64,000 nucleotides of DNA from Calendula officinalis (GCA_963853835.1 OY970830.1:39827966-39891965); one strand, 5' to 3'; shown: positions 34,294 through 47,131, counted from the first letter of the stretch. Translations and numbers: made by a program. Notes: generated by a model from the letters alone, not told the origin.

Positions 34294-35756
34294 TTATATA
34301 TTGTCACGGTCTGCAGGTTGAGAAAAAGCGTTACTATTGCTTGCAAAACTAGTTGAAGCTTGTGCTGCTTCCATCACCTGAGATATTTATTTCAGAAAAT
34401 CCAAATTAATATTTAATTCTGAATTAATGAAATAAATAAAGGAGGTGATGATATACATATACCCTTTCGATAACAAATTGACCCAATACAGCTACTTCAA
34501 GAATCTTCCTCCAGTCAAAAGAAAGCTGCATATACCTTAAGTTTCACTAAAACTTAAAGAAATAAAGAAAAATTATCAAATAACAAGAACATTAATTGCA
34601 AAAAGACCAAATACTGCACCAGAAGCCCCAATAGAAACATCATTTCTTGGAAGAACAAGCCAAGAAACAGGATTTCCTAGCTGAGGTCACAAACCGGTAA
34701 CAAACTGGAAAATTGTGGTATAAACAGGGGCGTCTCTAATATTTTGAATGCCCTGTGCGAAAACACGAAAATGGGCCCCCTGAATACAAGATTTTTACAA
34801 AAATTTGGACTTTTATTTTCTTTTATATTAAATTATTAAGTTGACTTAAATTTTAATATTATATATATAAGACTTATATAAAAATTGAGCCCCTATAAAA
34901 TATGAACCCTGTGTGGTTGCACCTCCTTAAAGACATTCCTTGGTATAAATACAAAGCTTTAATCTCTCGAACCTGAATAAATATAAAAAATTCAAAACTA
35001 TAATGTAGATTTGAAAATAAACTACTGAAAGTAATCATACAATCTCTGTTTTTTTTTTTTTTCTGTTACTTTTTCTTCCTATTCTAAGAGACCAAGCCTA
35101 AACCCTAAACTATATACCAATGGGTAAATGTCATAAAATATAGCAATATACTAGACGGTGTTCCATTTTGATAATTATAGTATTTTATGATATATTTTGG
35201 TAGTTACAAGTTTTTTGCTGCAGTATTTTGGTACCATGTGGTTATTACTTTTTAGGTTTTTTAACCCAACTCTATATTCTACATGGCATGTATCAAATAC
35301 CCTTACACAAGAAATTAATTAAAATTCATTTGAACCTCAAATATGCGATCTGTTACGTATATACCAATATTAATTTGTAAAATCCAGAATATAACATTTA
35401 CTTGCTTCTTCTTCTCACCCAGTTTTCCAAGCTCCAATTGCGGTATCATATCTAAAATTAAAGCATAAACTGCTTAATTTCTCGTGTGCTGACAGTTACG
35501 CAACGTCAATATAAGAATAAACTGCAACCTACAATTAAGTATAGGTTGATAATTACACAATGAGAGCAAAATTCCAACGATAACAAGAAAAAACTAAAAA
35601 CTCTAATTTAGGCAGACAAGGTGTTTGTTAAAATGCCTCAACAGGCAGCGAAAATGTCCCCAAGATAAGTATCATATGCATAACTCTAGATGAAGATGAT
35701 GAAAAACATAAGGGTTTGGTGAAAAGATGGCTGCGAAAAACACTCAATTCCACCAT
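34294..35756 (-). pseudogene. Rhomboid-like protein, partial
   Basis: Three in-phase exons are clear: 34585-34680 (LGNPVSWLVLPRNDVSIGAS..., with the rhomboid GASG active-site motif, GASGAVFGLF), 34463-34525 (LSFDWRKILEVAVLGQFVIE) and 34294-34377 (VMEAAQASTSFASN to the stop). A likely first exon starts at 35756 (MVELSVFRSHLFTKPLCFSS, transit-peptide-like). The exons between were not identified, and a short transposon lies in that interval (34725-34942). The final part is short and lacks the C-terminal catalytic His segment of active rhomboids. The donor after FAINVL is weak (GTTATT). It could be an expressed plastid pseudoprotease or a decayed gene. From memory, the Arabidopsis neighbour of the At5g25630 PPR gene (At5g25640) is rhomboid-related, which supports the identification. 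Confidence 0.6.
34725..34942. mobile_element. Short hAT-like insertion
   Basis: Starts CAGGGGCGTCTCTAA and ends TTAAAGACATTCCTTG, imperfect inverted ends, flanked by GGTATAAA on both sides (34717-34724 and 34942-34949, sharing one base with the right end). The interior is AT-rich and non-coding. It lies in an intron of the rhomboid-like gene. Confidence 0.55.
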
Positions 35757-36229
35757 TGCCGACAGAATCCTCCAGCAATTGGGTACTCTGAATTACCCTT
35801 TTGCGTGAATACTTATAACACCCATACGGGCTGATCAAACTTCTCAGCCATATCAATTTTTATTTTTTTTCTGACCAAATATATAATAAATTTTGACCAA
35901 ACTCACGTAATAGACGACAAAACCTTTTTTCCTTTAAAATCAACTCTCTTCATTTGAAAATCAAGCGACTTTTAACGGTCGCCGCACGATTGGATAGGAC
36001 TTAAGGACGCGTCGATTGGTGTAAAGGGTGGGATGCGTCTGGGTTGGGGCAACGGGCGGTAAAGATCGTCCAATGTACTAATAAAGAAAACATCACGTGA
36101 TAATCACATCTGATTGTATACTTGACCTCATGTGATTGTATATCACATTGGTCAACTATATAATCATATGTGATTATACAAGAAAAACATCACATGTGAT
36201 TAATTATATTATCACATTTGATTATCAAA
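35757..36229. repeat. Upstream flank with TCACATGTGA-type palindromes
   Basis: At 36090-36229 the motifs ATCACGTGAT, CTCATGTGAT, TCATATGTGATTAT, CATCACATGTGAT and TATCACATTTGAT recur at 20-40 bp. No gene is seen. It borders the outer nested element on the right. Confidence 0.55.
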
Positions 36230-36555
36230 TATGTCGATAACATGTCGTCGCTACAGGGTTGACCAAATATCAACTTTTAACTTTGTTGTAACGACATGTC
36301 ATTGCTATAGAGTTGGCGGGAAACAAAATAATTTATGCGGGCTTCTACAAACATGTCTTGACGACATGTCGTCGCGATAGATTAATTGAAAAATAATTTT
36401 CCGGCATACATTATTGCGATGACATGTCATCGCTACAATGTTACTAGATAATTATCCGGCGTACCCTATGCTAGGGTGCCCAAAGGGTCAACCCGACCCG
36501 ACACAAACCCGAACCCGAACACGATTATGTTAGTTGGGTCAGGTCTATACGGGTC

Positions 36556-39214
36556 CGTAACACCTCATTTTTCAAATTAATATATAAACAACATTTCATC
36601 CCAAAATAAGTAATAATGTATCGGTGTCAAATACCGATTTACAAAAACTAAAAAGGTTTCTTGTTTGAGATTATCAGAGTTTACAAAAACGGTGTTACAA
36701 ATTATATCTTAGCCATAGGACAAGAGCTCTAATCATCAACTGTAACATACACATTTTTATAACAAGTTAAAATAGCTACAAATGATATCTAAGTGAATGT
36801 TAATGTTTAGATGCTTAAAATTATGGTTAAAATTTAGTATATATATAACTAATTAAATAAAAACGCCATTTTTATGAAATGTTTTCTGAGATATTTTTAT
36901 TGAGGATAATAAATAATTTCGTTACGTACGCGTAGGCGAAAACCTCATCGAAAACAGAGGTCCGGCGAAAAGTTATGGGGTTTTAAGTGTTTAGTGGTCA
37001 AAATGGATACCAAACCGGGTCAAACCCGACCCAAATCGTATTTAACCCCTTTAAACCCGAAAATTACTCATTTTATTCCCCAAAATCCTTCTCTAAACAG
37101 CTGGAGATTTCAAGAACACATTGCATGGATGATTTCACAACAAATTGGTGAAATCTTACAAGATTATTGATGATTTCAAAGGTACAACTTCATTCTTGAC
37201 TAGGTTTTCCATTTGATTTCAAGAACCCACGAAATTAGGGTTATAATTCTGTTAAAAATCTTCTAATATTATGATATTATGATTAAGTTATGTTGGATAT
37301 CAAGTTATATAGCTAAAATCTTTGGTTAATTGTAAGAATTAGCAATTTTCGTGTTTGAAAGTTATGATTCTGCACTGTTTTGTAAAAATCATAGAAAATT
37401 GTAGAAAAATCGTTTAGGGGTGATTCCAGTGGCATATGAACCGTATTGATATCTTCTTTGTTTCTTATTTTTGACTTAAAAATAAATTGTGGCTCTAAGA
37501 TAGGTGAAAATCGCATTTTGTACAGTTCTGTCGAGCTGAATTCTGACAGCATGATGTTGCTGTATTGTAAAATTCATATAAAATCATAGGAAAATCAGAA
37601 AAATATGAGGCTAGGGGCGTTGGAAACCTACTAACGAGTAACACGAACCCTCAAAATTTAGTTATGAAATTCTGAGTTTAAGTAGGTCAGAACTGGGCAT
37701 AAGCAGAGGGCTGTATAATGGATTAACATGTTAAATTATCAATTGAAAAGAGTATAGATAGGGTAAATGGTAATATTTGCTTATGAAATTTGGTATGTAT
37801 GCTCCAGGGGTTATATAGAACATATTGGGAGCTTGTGACAAGTGTCTACACCTTGGAAACTCTATATCTAAACGAGGCTTTCGGTTTGAATTCGGGGCCC
37901 GATTAAACAACACTGTGAGTTCATCTATGTACAACTGTATACTAGTAGTTATATATATATATCTAAATTCTATGTGTTTATTTGGTATTTGGTTTATTGT
38001 TATCATATATGCGATGCTTAGAACGTTGAATTGGAAGAATATAGTGATTATTTGTGGTATGCCTTGTTTATAATCTTTTGATAGATGTCTTGATTGTTGG
38101 AATATCCTTGTAATGTCTCGCTTGACAAGATTCAAGTCTTATGAATTCCTTGTGTTGCGTCTCGGTTTGATTGTCCTTATATGAGATTCATTTGATATTG
38201 ATTCGGGTTATGATAATCCTCTTGTTCCGGTCTCTTGGAGTTTGTCTTTGTTAATATTCCGTTTGATATCGAATGTGAGTTACCCGTATGAATTCCTTGA
38301 GAGATGATTTCGTTTCGTGAGGACCCACGGCGGCTTGAGTATTACTTTGTGTAATATGTTGAGCGGTGGTCGCGGGAGTACCTGGCGGAGGAGTGGTATA
38401 GACCGTGGTGGTGAAGCTGGATCATGGACTCGGTTAGGGGTGCCATGGTCACCTTCATCGGCCTCATTCCCTAATGGCCTAAGAGGGAATGACGCACTTT
38501 GATTCATTTGGATTGTATTGAGATCTCGTTGATTCATAACGTGGTATTGTCTGTCGGTTACGGTGGTTACTGATGATTCCGGTTGATTATTGATTTGGTG
38601 ATTGGTTCTCGATTGTGTTTATTATTTGGCGAACTCTTGTTGATTCTTGTGATGAAGTTGATTTCTCAGTGTCAGTCATCCAGTAAGTCTCGTTGATCCC
38701 AAATAGGTGTTGATACTCGGCATGTCAGATTCTCGCTAAATCTCATGTTAAGTTGCAAAGTTTCTCGGTTAGTTATGTATTGACTTGTTCTTGCTATAAT
38801 GTGAATTCCCTGAATTGTTTTATATAATCTATATGTTTTATTCCTTTGTTTTTTATATAATGCTAGTATTATTTTGTGCTTTATGAACTCACTAAGCTCG
38901 TTGTAGCTTACCCATTTAGTGGACAAACATTTTATAGGAAAAGATAAGAGAGAGCAGATAGGATCTTGAAGTTGACCAGATGCTTAGAAGTTCTAATTCT
39001 GGTATACATTTAGGTATGCGGAAATTGAGTAGTTTTGTATTTTGATTGTAGTTAGTTGGTTTGTATCCATAGTAATTGTTGGTATGTAGCGAGATCTTGG
39101 TTCGATTGTTATCTTTTGTATAATCATTATCGGATTCGAATGGTTTATTGTAATTAAATGGTTATTGGAATGTTGTGAGTTTTGATTGGCGGGTATTTTG
39201 ACCCGGATGAGCAC
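36556..39214 (+). repeat. Gypsy LTR (family A), plus strand, altered 3' end
   Basis: Starts (C)GTAACACCTC, with C where T is expected. It runs through non-coding sequence with landmarks of plant gypsy LTRs, such as TTGTAGCTTACCCATTTAG at about 38903. The expected TGTTACA end and PBS are absent; an inverted copia LTR end is found there instead. Confidence 0.65.
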
Positions 39215-39291
39215 TGTTGGATTTTGGTGGGTTCTAAAACGCAGCGGAAACGTAAATTTAAAATTTTAATTTAACCACCAAGATCCACCAA
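39215..39291 (-). repeat. Inverted fragment of the copia LTR 3' end
   Basis: The reverse complement matches the last about 77 bases of the copia LTR, including the CCACCAAAATC(C)AACA end. At two diagnostic sites it agrees with the right LTR, not the left. The 10-mer GAGCACTGTT lies on both sides (39209-39218 and 39311-39320). Confidence 0.85.
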
Positions 39292-39310
39292 GATTTTGGT
39301 GGATTTTGGT

Positions 39311-39512
39311 GAGCACTGTTAGGTGTAGCATTCCCAAATCTTGGCTCAAGTTTGGTCAAACATTCCTAGTGTGTGGGGATTAGGAAAGTGTGATTAGTAT
39401 GTAAGAGGTTAGTATGTTAGGTACTAACAGTTTAAACTAAAAATTGTTGAGATGTTGTGATTGAGTTTACAGGTATGGCAGATAAAGAAAACCCGACCCC
39501 CTTGACCCAACA
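39311..39512 (+). pseudogene. Gypsy family A leader and gag start, truncated
   Basis: Clear similarity to the leader of the intact element at 22.37-22.58 kb: AGGTGTAGCATTCCCAAATC, GGTACTAACAGTTTAAACTA, and TTTACAGGTATGGCAGATAA. The gag ATG is at 39475 (MADKENPTPLTQ); the frame is cut after about 12 codons by the copia element. Confidence 0.8.
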
Positions 39513-39515
39513 GTT

Positions 39516-40429
39516 ATTCGTGACTTAATCACCGATGATTAAACTGTCAGAATCGTAACCTTAATCATTGGTGATTAAAGTGTTAGATTTGTAATAGCTT
39601 AATCATCGATGATTAAACTGTCAGAATCGTAACCTTAATCATTGGTGATTAAAGTGTTAGATTTGTAATAGCTTAATCATTGATGATTGAACTGTCAGAT
39701 TCGTGGCAACTTAATCATTGGTGATTAAACTGCCGGACTCGTGACAGCTTAATCATAAGTGATTAAATTGTCAGAATTTAGTGCCCACCGACACACATGT
39801 ACGGGTATCATGGCCGATGATGCACGAGCCTATCGGGTCACACGCCGGGGGAATTCCTTTCCGATAACACTTAAATTAAGAGAGATAAATAAAGATGTTG
39901 GGAGAAATAAAAGTGGCTTTTATTTCATTGGACCATTTAATGGTCCAATGCATGTGAAGGAAAGCCACTACTTTTCTCCACATGCTTGCTTTAATTCTAC
40001 TGGACCACTCTTTGGTCCAATGCATGTAGAGCTTTTCCACCCACCTCCACATGCTCTCTTATCTATATAAGAGAGATGTGGGAGGTTGATTAGGGGTTAA
40101 TGCAATTCGTTTTTCTCTCTAAAAATACAAGTGTTTGGTTACCGAAAATCTAAGAAGATTTCTTGAGCTTTTTCGGTGTCGGGTTAGCAACTTGGAAGGA
40201 ATCGCTCACTCGGTGTGGATCAACGGTAGAGGGGAACGACTTCGTGACCTTCATCCATTTAAGAGTTCATCACCATTCTTGCGGGTGTCTTCGAGGGTAT
40301 GATGTTCTCTTTCTCTTCTTTGTTGCACGATTTGGGTTTAGAGATTCGGTCATTGGTGGATCTTGGTGGTTAAATTAAAAATTTAAATTTACGTTCCCGC
40401 TGCGTTTTAGAACCCACCAAAATCTAACA
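39516..40429 (+). repeat. Left LTR of the copia element
   Basis: Ends AAAATCTAACA. Contains a palindrome array at 39522-39775 and a TATA box TATATAAG at 40064-40071. The primer site TGGTATCAGAGC follows at 40431-40442. Confidence 0.93.
39522..39775. repeat. Seven-copy palindrome array TTAATCATNGNTGATTAA
   Basis: Seven near-palindromic 18-mers at about 38-bp spacing, e.g. TTAATCATCGATGATTAA and TTAATCATTGGTGATTAA, joined by ACTGTCAGAATCGTAACC or AGTGTTAGATTTGTAATAGC spacers. Duplicated in the right LTR at 47145-47398. It lies in U3, upstream of the TATA box, where enhancers are expected. Confidence 0.9.
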
Positions 40430-42221
40430 GTGGTATCAGAGCCAACTCTAACCGAATCGTGCACATTTTCGGGCTTGAAAAACGATTTAAGGATCGGTTT
40501 TGCCATTTTTTAGATTTCGGGTTTTAGCCTTGCTAAACCCATAATATTTTGACTCACACACTTATATGCTTGTCATGATTTTGGCATGAAATGCATGCAT
40601 GCATAAATTTGTGTTGATGTATGTAATTTATTACATGCAAAGATTCTTAGTGCCTTGAGTGTTTGATTTCGAATCTTTGTCAAAATATTTTTATGAATGG
40701 TTGTTGGCACACCATTTTAGCTTTCATGTTTGTAGTAGCTAGTAGATTGGTAACCATTATGCCCTTGACCTTTTGCCGTGTGTTTGGTTGTTATTCGTTT
40801 GGTGATTTTGTCACAATGGTTTGTAATTAATAATTTATTAATTTTGGTATGTAATATTTATTAATTATGGCTTGCATGCCATTGATTTTCATTTGTAATT
40901 GTACTAGTTAGTAGGATTTCGTGGCTTGTTAGCCATTTCTATATTTTCTATGTACTTGTAAAACGAAGATCAAAAGACAACCAAATGGAATCATGAAGTG
41001 ATGTCTAGGCAACCTTGGATTCGATGAAGTCTAATGGAGACGGCGGATTTAGTGGGAGCTCACATGGAAGGTCATTATTTGTCCATAGTTGACCATGTTT
41101 TTCCCGGGTTGGCTCACGGGAAAAACGCATAGGCTTTGGGCATGGTTACCAATTTTGTTGTATGCGTGTGATGTTTATTTATTTGCTTGGTTGTTAGATT
41201 TTCGCAAGGTTAAATAAATAAATAGATTAATTAAAAATGGTTTAATTAAATCACTCGCAATAGATTAATTAAAAGGTGAAAAATGGTTTTGTCACAAAGG
41301 TAATTAATCAAAATTTTAAAAGGGATTAATTAAAAGGTGAAAAATGTTTTTGTCACAAAAGTAATTAATCAAAGTTTAAAAGAAACAAAAACCCATTTTT
41401 AGAGAATATCATTTTTATTATCCTAATGATGACGCCACCCAAATCTTACTAGACAAAGTTGGTTGTCGTGCATTAGCCGAGCCGATTTTGAATAGACAGT
41501 GTGGAAGGTGAGTGTGAATCATTTTGTATGATTGGTCGTCGTGCATTAGCCAAACCATTATAGTCAAAATGTTTCACCGCGTATCATGTTGGATGATTTA
41601 TTTGATTTCTCACAAAATGTAAGTCTTGCACTATCCATTGGAGTGTCACCACTTATGTCTTGTGGAGCAAGGTCGGTTGTCGAGCGAAACCGAGCCGTGC
41701 CTTGTGAAGCAAGATAAGGGTGTGTATAAGTTCCTTAATTAAGTTGGTTGTCGAGCGAAACCGAGCCAATTTAGTTATGGGCTTATCGTGAATCTAGATG
41801 GTCGATTTACAAACTTCAAACTAGGTTTTAAATGATTGTCGAGCGAAACCGAGTCATTTAAAATTTGGTTTGAGGTTAGTGCATGTAGGGATCAAACATG
41901 CCAATTGACACAATGGTTGTCAAGTGATCCCGCAAGAAGCTAAGAGTTGTAAGTCACAGTTGGTACAAAATAAATGCAATTGGTACAATTGGTACAATAT
42001 GATTATTGGTACAATTGGTACAATATGGCATTAGTACAATATGGTGATTACAATGGTACAATGGATACCACCGGAAATAGCTTTGCATTATGATCCGCGG
42101 CATACCCGTCATAATGTATTGTGAAATACGGATTCTTAGCCCTTGTTAAATATAAAAGTTTTGGGTAATATATTTACAAGGACCCATCAAACTAACTAAA
42201 ACTACTTTGCTATTTTAATAG

Positions 42222-45200
42222 ATGGCATCTTCGAACCCCACCACCACCACCAATGTTTCTTTAAGAGTTTTCCTTGAAAAGGAGAAACTCAATGGTGCAA
42301 ATTTCCTTGATTGGGAGAGACAATTAAAACTTGTTCTCCGCCATGAAGGAAAGATGCACGTGATTGAAGGACCTCTTCCCGATGAACCAGGGGATGATGC
42401 AATTCAAGCAGCACACGATGCTCATGAACGTCTCATGAAAGAAAATGAGGACATTTCATGTCTTATGTTGAGCACTATGACTCCCGATTTGCAAAAGCAA
42501 ATGGATCATTTGTACGCTTATGAGCTTATTGTACAGTTGCGGGACATGTTCCAACAGCAAGCAAAGCTAGAGCGGTACGAGTGCCTCAAGAATGTGCTTG
42601 ATTGTAAACTCCTCGAAGGCGGGGATGTGAGCGCTCACGTGTTGCGGATGAAAGCAAACGTGGAACGCTTGGAGAAGTTAGGCTTCTCCATTGGGAAGGA
42701 ATTGGCCGTGGATTTTATCCTTAGGTCTCTTCCTACATCATATGAACAGTTTGTTATGAACTATCATATGCATGGTATGGACAAGTCCATAATGGAGCTT
42801 CATGGTATGTTGAAGACCGCCGAGTCTACCATGACCAAAAGAAAGCCCAACCCAACACATCCCGTCCTTGCAATTCGAGAAGGAAAGGTCTCCAAGAAGA
42901 AGAAGTCCACCCCTACCCCTCAAGGTAAGGGTAAAGGCAAGGTTGGTGCGCCCAAGCCCAAGCCTACTTCGGTCAAGATGGAAAAAGGAAAAGTTCCTCA
43001 AGCCATGACGCCGGAAGATGCGGACTGCTTCTATTGCGGGAAAAAGGGGCATTTCCGCCGTAGTTGCCCAACATACCTTGAGGAACTCAACAAGCTAAAA
43101 GCTAAAGGAGTTGGAGGTACCTCAAAGCAAGGTATGTACATGATTGAACTCTATCAAACTTCTACTTCGCAAAACTGGGTCTTAGACACCGGTTGTGGCA
43201 CTCATATTTGTAACAAATTTCAGGTGCTATTGGAAAGTGAGAAGTTGATGAGAGGGGAACAGGATCTTGTCATGGGAAACAAGCATGTTGTCCCGGTTGA
43301 AGCTCAAGGAAACGTGAAGTTGTCCTTTGAATCCGGTTCCTTTATTTTGTTGAAAAATGTACGTTATTCGCCTCATGTGGCAAGAAACATTATTTCTTTT
43401 CATGCTTTGTATGACGATGGTTTTGCATTTACCTTTAATGAAAATGGTTCTATTTCTTGTTTCAAAGATAGTACTTGTTATTTTAATGCTTTACCATATC
43501 ATGGCATTTATGAGGTGATAGCACATGTTAGCAACAAAAGATCAATCATGCAAGTTGGTTCTACATCCAAAGATACTTTGGATAAATTATCCTTATGGCA
43601 TAGTCGTCTTGGCCACATAAACAAGACTCGCATTTCCAAGCTCCAAGCAATTGGGTACTTGGAATCATTTGAAAATGGTTCAAATGATGTATGTGAATCT
43701 TGCTTATTAGGCAAGATGACTAAAGCTCCCTTCACCGGTGTTAGTGAGAGGGCTAAGGGTTTATTAGACATTATACACACTGATGTGTGTGGTCCATTTA
43801 AACACCTTACAAGGAATAATTGTAAATACTTCGTAACCTTTATAGATGATTATAGTAGGTTTGGATATGTTTACTTGATTAAATATAAGTCAGAAACCAT
43901 TGAGGTGTTCAAGACATTCCAAAACGAAGTTGAGAACCAATTGGGCAAGTCAATCAAGATACTTCGATCTGATAGAGGCGGAGAGTATCTTAATCTAGAG
44001 TTTATTGACCATCTTAAGAATTGTGGGATTGTCTCACAATTAACACCTCCTAGGACTCCACAATTGAATGGAGTCGCCGAGAGGAGAAATCGAACATTAC
44101 TTGACATGGTTCGATCAATGATGGCAAGAACCCAAATACCCATAAGTTTTTGGGGATATGCTCTAGAAACGGCGTGTAAGCTTCTTAATCTCGTACCAAC
44201 AAAGAAGGTAGAAAAGACACCTTTCGAGATATGGCATGGGAGTAAACCTCCACTATCCTATCTTAGAGTTTGGGGTTGTCAAGCCTACGTAAAGCGGGAG
44301 GCCAATGACAAATTAGAACCCCGTTCAGAAAAGTGTTATTTCATTGGATATCCTAAAGCGGGACTTGGATATTTGTTTTGCAAACCTACCGAGAACAAGG
44401 TATTTGTTGCTCGAAGGGCAGTATTTCTTGAAAGAGAACTTTTATCCAATGAACCTAGTGGAAAGCATATAGATCTTGAGGAAACTCAAGATATATCCAA
44501 TGAACTACCTAATGTTGGCACTAGCACGCAACCTCAAGAGGTTGGTACCGATCAAGAGGATGCGGTAGAAACTGACGTTCCACCATTGTCTCTTCGTAGA
44601 TCTGGTAGAACTCGCACTGAGCCAGAGAGATATGGGTTTCTCATATCTGAGGGCAGCGAGTTACTAGGGGATCATGATGAACCCTCTACCTACCAGGAAG
44701 CGATGGCAGGCCCAGAGTCTGACAAATGGAGAGATGCAATGGAAGTCGAAATGCAATCCATGAAGGACAACCAAGTATGGGAACTGGTTGATCCTACACC
44801 CAGCTGTAAGCTTGTGGGGTGTAAATGGGTCTATAAAGTAAAGACCGGCATGGATGGACAGATTGATACTTTCAAAGCACGCTGGTTACTAAAGGCTTCA
44901 CTCAAACCCATGGTATTGACTATGATGAAACCTTTTCCCCAGTGGCTATGTTGAAATCTATCAGGATACTTACGGCAATTGCCGCCTTTCATGATTATGA
45001 AATTTGGCAAATGGATATAAAAACCGCCTTCCTTAACGGGAAACTTACTGAAGAGGTATATATGAGACAACCTGAGGGTTTTGTACATCCAAAGTATCCT
45101 AATAAAGTCTGTCAGCTTAAGAAGTCCATTTATGGACTTAAGCAAGCATCTCGAAGTTGGAATCTTTGCTTTGATGAGAAAATCAAGGAATTTGGATTTT

Positions 45201-46255
45201 CTAAAAGCATGGATGAACCTTGTGTATACGTCAGGGCTAGTGGGAGCGCGATTGTATTCCTAGTCCTATATGTTGATGACATCTTACTCATTGGGAATGA
45301 CATTCCAATTTTGAGCGATGTCAAGACATTTCTTGGAAAATGTTTTTCCATGAAGGACTTAGGAAATGCATCGTACATCTTGGGAATCAAGATCTATCGA
45401 GATAGATCTAAAAGGCTTCTCGGTTTGAGTCAAAGTGCATATATTGACAAAGTTCTAAAGCGGTTTAGAATGGAGGATTCCAAGAAAGGGAATCTTCCTA
45501 TGTTGCATGGATTGACTTTGAGCAAGGCTCAATGTCCAAGTTCCGATAAGGAACGTGACGTAATGAAGAAGACCCCTTATGCCTCGGCAGTTGGATCTAT
45601 CATGTACGCCATGCTATGCACCAGACCTGATGTATCATGTGCACTGAGCGTGGCAAGTTGATATCAATCAAACCCTGGAGAAACTCATTGGATAGCCGTC
45701 AAGAACATCTTGAAATATCTTCGAAGAACGAAGGATATGTTCTTGGTCTATGGTGGTATGGAAGAGTTGCGTGTAGTTGGATACACAGACGCAAGCTTCC
45801 AAACTGATAGGGATGATTTCCGATCACAATCGGGTTATGTATTCCTATTGAATGGTGGTGCTGTGAGCTGGAGGAGCTCCAAGCAAGACACAGTTGCTGA
45901 TTCGACGACAGAATCAGAATACATTGCAGCAAGCGAAGCTGCAAAAGAAGCTGTGTGGATGAGGAAATTCATCAATGACTTGGTAGTTGTCCCTAGCATT
46001 GCCGACCCCATTGAAATATTTTGTGACAATGAGGGTGCGGTAGCATTGGCTAAGGAAGCTAGAGCTCACAAAAGAACGAGGCATATTGCTCGTAAATACC
46101 ACGTTATCCGAGATAAGGTTGAAAGTGGTGATGTCATAAGCAGAGTAGTATCGGAAGAGAACCTTGCCGATCCGTTTACTAAGCCGTTGTCACAGGCTAT
46201 ACATGATTCTCACACTAGAGGAATAGGTGTGAGATTAGCCAGTGATTTAGCTTGA
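42222..46255 (+). pseudogene. Copia gag-pol with one frameshift and one stop
   Basis: The ATG at 42222 (MASSNPTTTTNVS) opens a long frame. Order: gag; zinc knuckle CFYCGKKGHFRRSC (about residue 268); protease WVLDTGCGTHIC (about 320); integrase zinc finger HSRLGHINK...C..C (about 460) and core HTDVCGPF / FIDDYSRF; reverse transcriptase with YVDDILLIG (about 45268); and RNase H YTDASFQTD with ESEYIAASEA. The integrase-before-RT order is Ty1-copia. The frame breaks near 44882 (one base missing in the KARLV-type motif), and a TGA replaces an expected CGA codon at 45659-45661. Everything after the stop is still recognisable up to the terminator at 46255. Not able to make a full polyprotein. Confidence 0.92.
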
Positions 46256-47131
46256 GTACCGTTTTAGTTTGAATTTGATGTTTATTTTGGGAACATGAAG
46301 CAGTATTGTAATTTTGATTGTATTGATGTATAAATATGTCTATACATATGCGTGTTGCAGTTACTTTCAAAATCTTTATTGTGTTCCATCTTTGCATGTT
46401 TAAACACTTCCTAGATTTTTATCTAAACATCCACAGTCAGTCATACTTAAATGGAAGTAAGTAATGAATGAAGGCTGAGGCAATGTGTTGGTTATGAGAT
46501 ATAGACGCAACAATTGCATGTGCTTGAAATGAGTTTCAAGTGACTGGAGACCCACACCCGAGTTTACTTCATGGAAATTGTCACAAGTATCTCGGGGTGA
46601 TAATATCATTTCATCCTTAGACCAGAGATTCATGAGATTCCAAAGCATAAGTTTACTTTACTTAGATTAATGCTCTAACGCGGTTCGTAAATGGCTGTTA
46701 TAAGGGGCTTAGTTGGGTAAGGATAACTTATGTGTAGGGACTATGTAGTCAAAAGGATTTGTACCTCAATGAAGAGAGATATCCATGGGCCCCTCGATGA
46801 TTTAGCGCTGACACCAAAACGCATGGCCATGCACGAGTTATATTGAAAATGGTTCAATTATAACTCATTTTGGTCACCACTAAATAAAAGATCGAGAAAC
46901 ATAATCATGAACGATCTGGAGAATGACGACATTAATCCATGTCTCGTGTTCACAAGGATATCGTGTACAAAGGGATGATACGATCACTTATCTAAAGGAA
47001 CCATCATTTATATGATTGGTAGTTGTCGAGGATGACGTAACTCATGCTGACTTGGGGACAAAGATGCCTAGCTAGGGCCGCTCTTTGTTTGTGATACCAA
47101 TAACACGTTGTGTCGTGTGCAAGTGGGAGTT
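46256..47131 (+). other. Copia 3' untranslated region
   Basis: Non-coding stretch between the pol stop and the right LTR, ending in the purine tract. Includes CACTAAATAAAAGATCG. No further ORF of note. Confidence 0.7.

Noticed and set aside
39759..40378. 103-aa and 71-aa open frames repeated at 47.4-48.0 kb
   Set aside because: They lie in the copia LTR, overlapping the TATA region, and have no family features.
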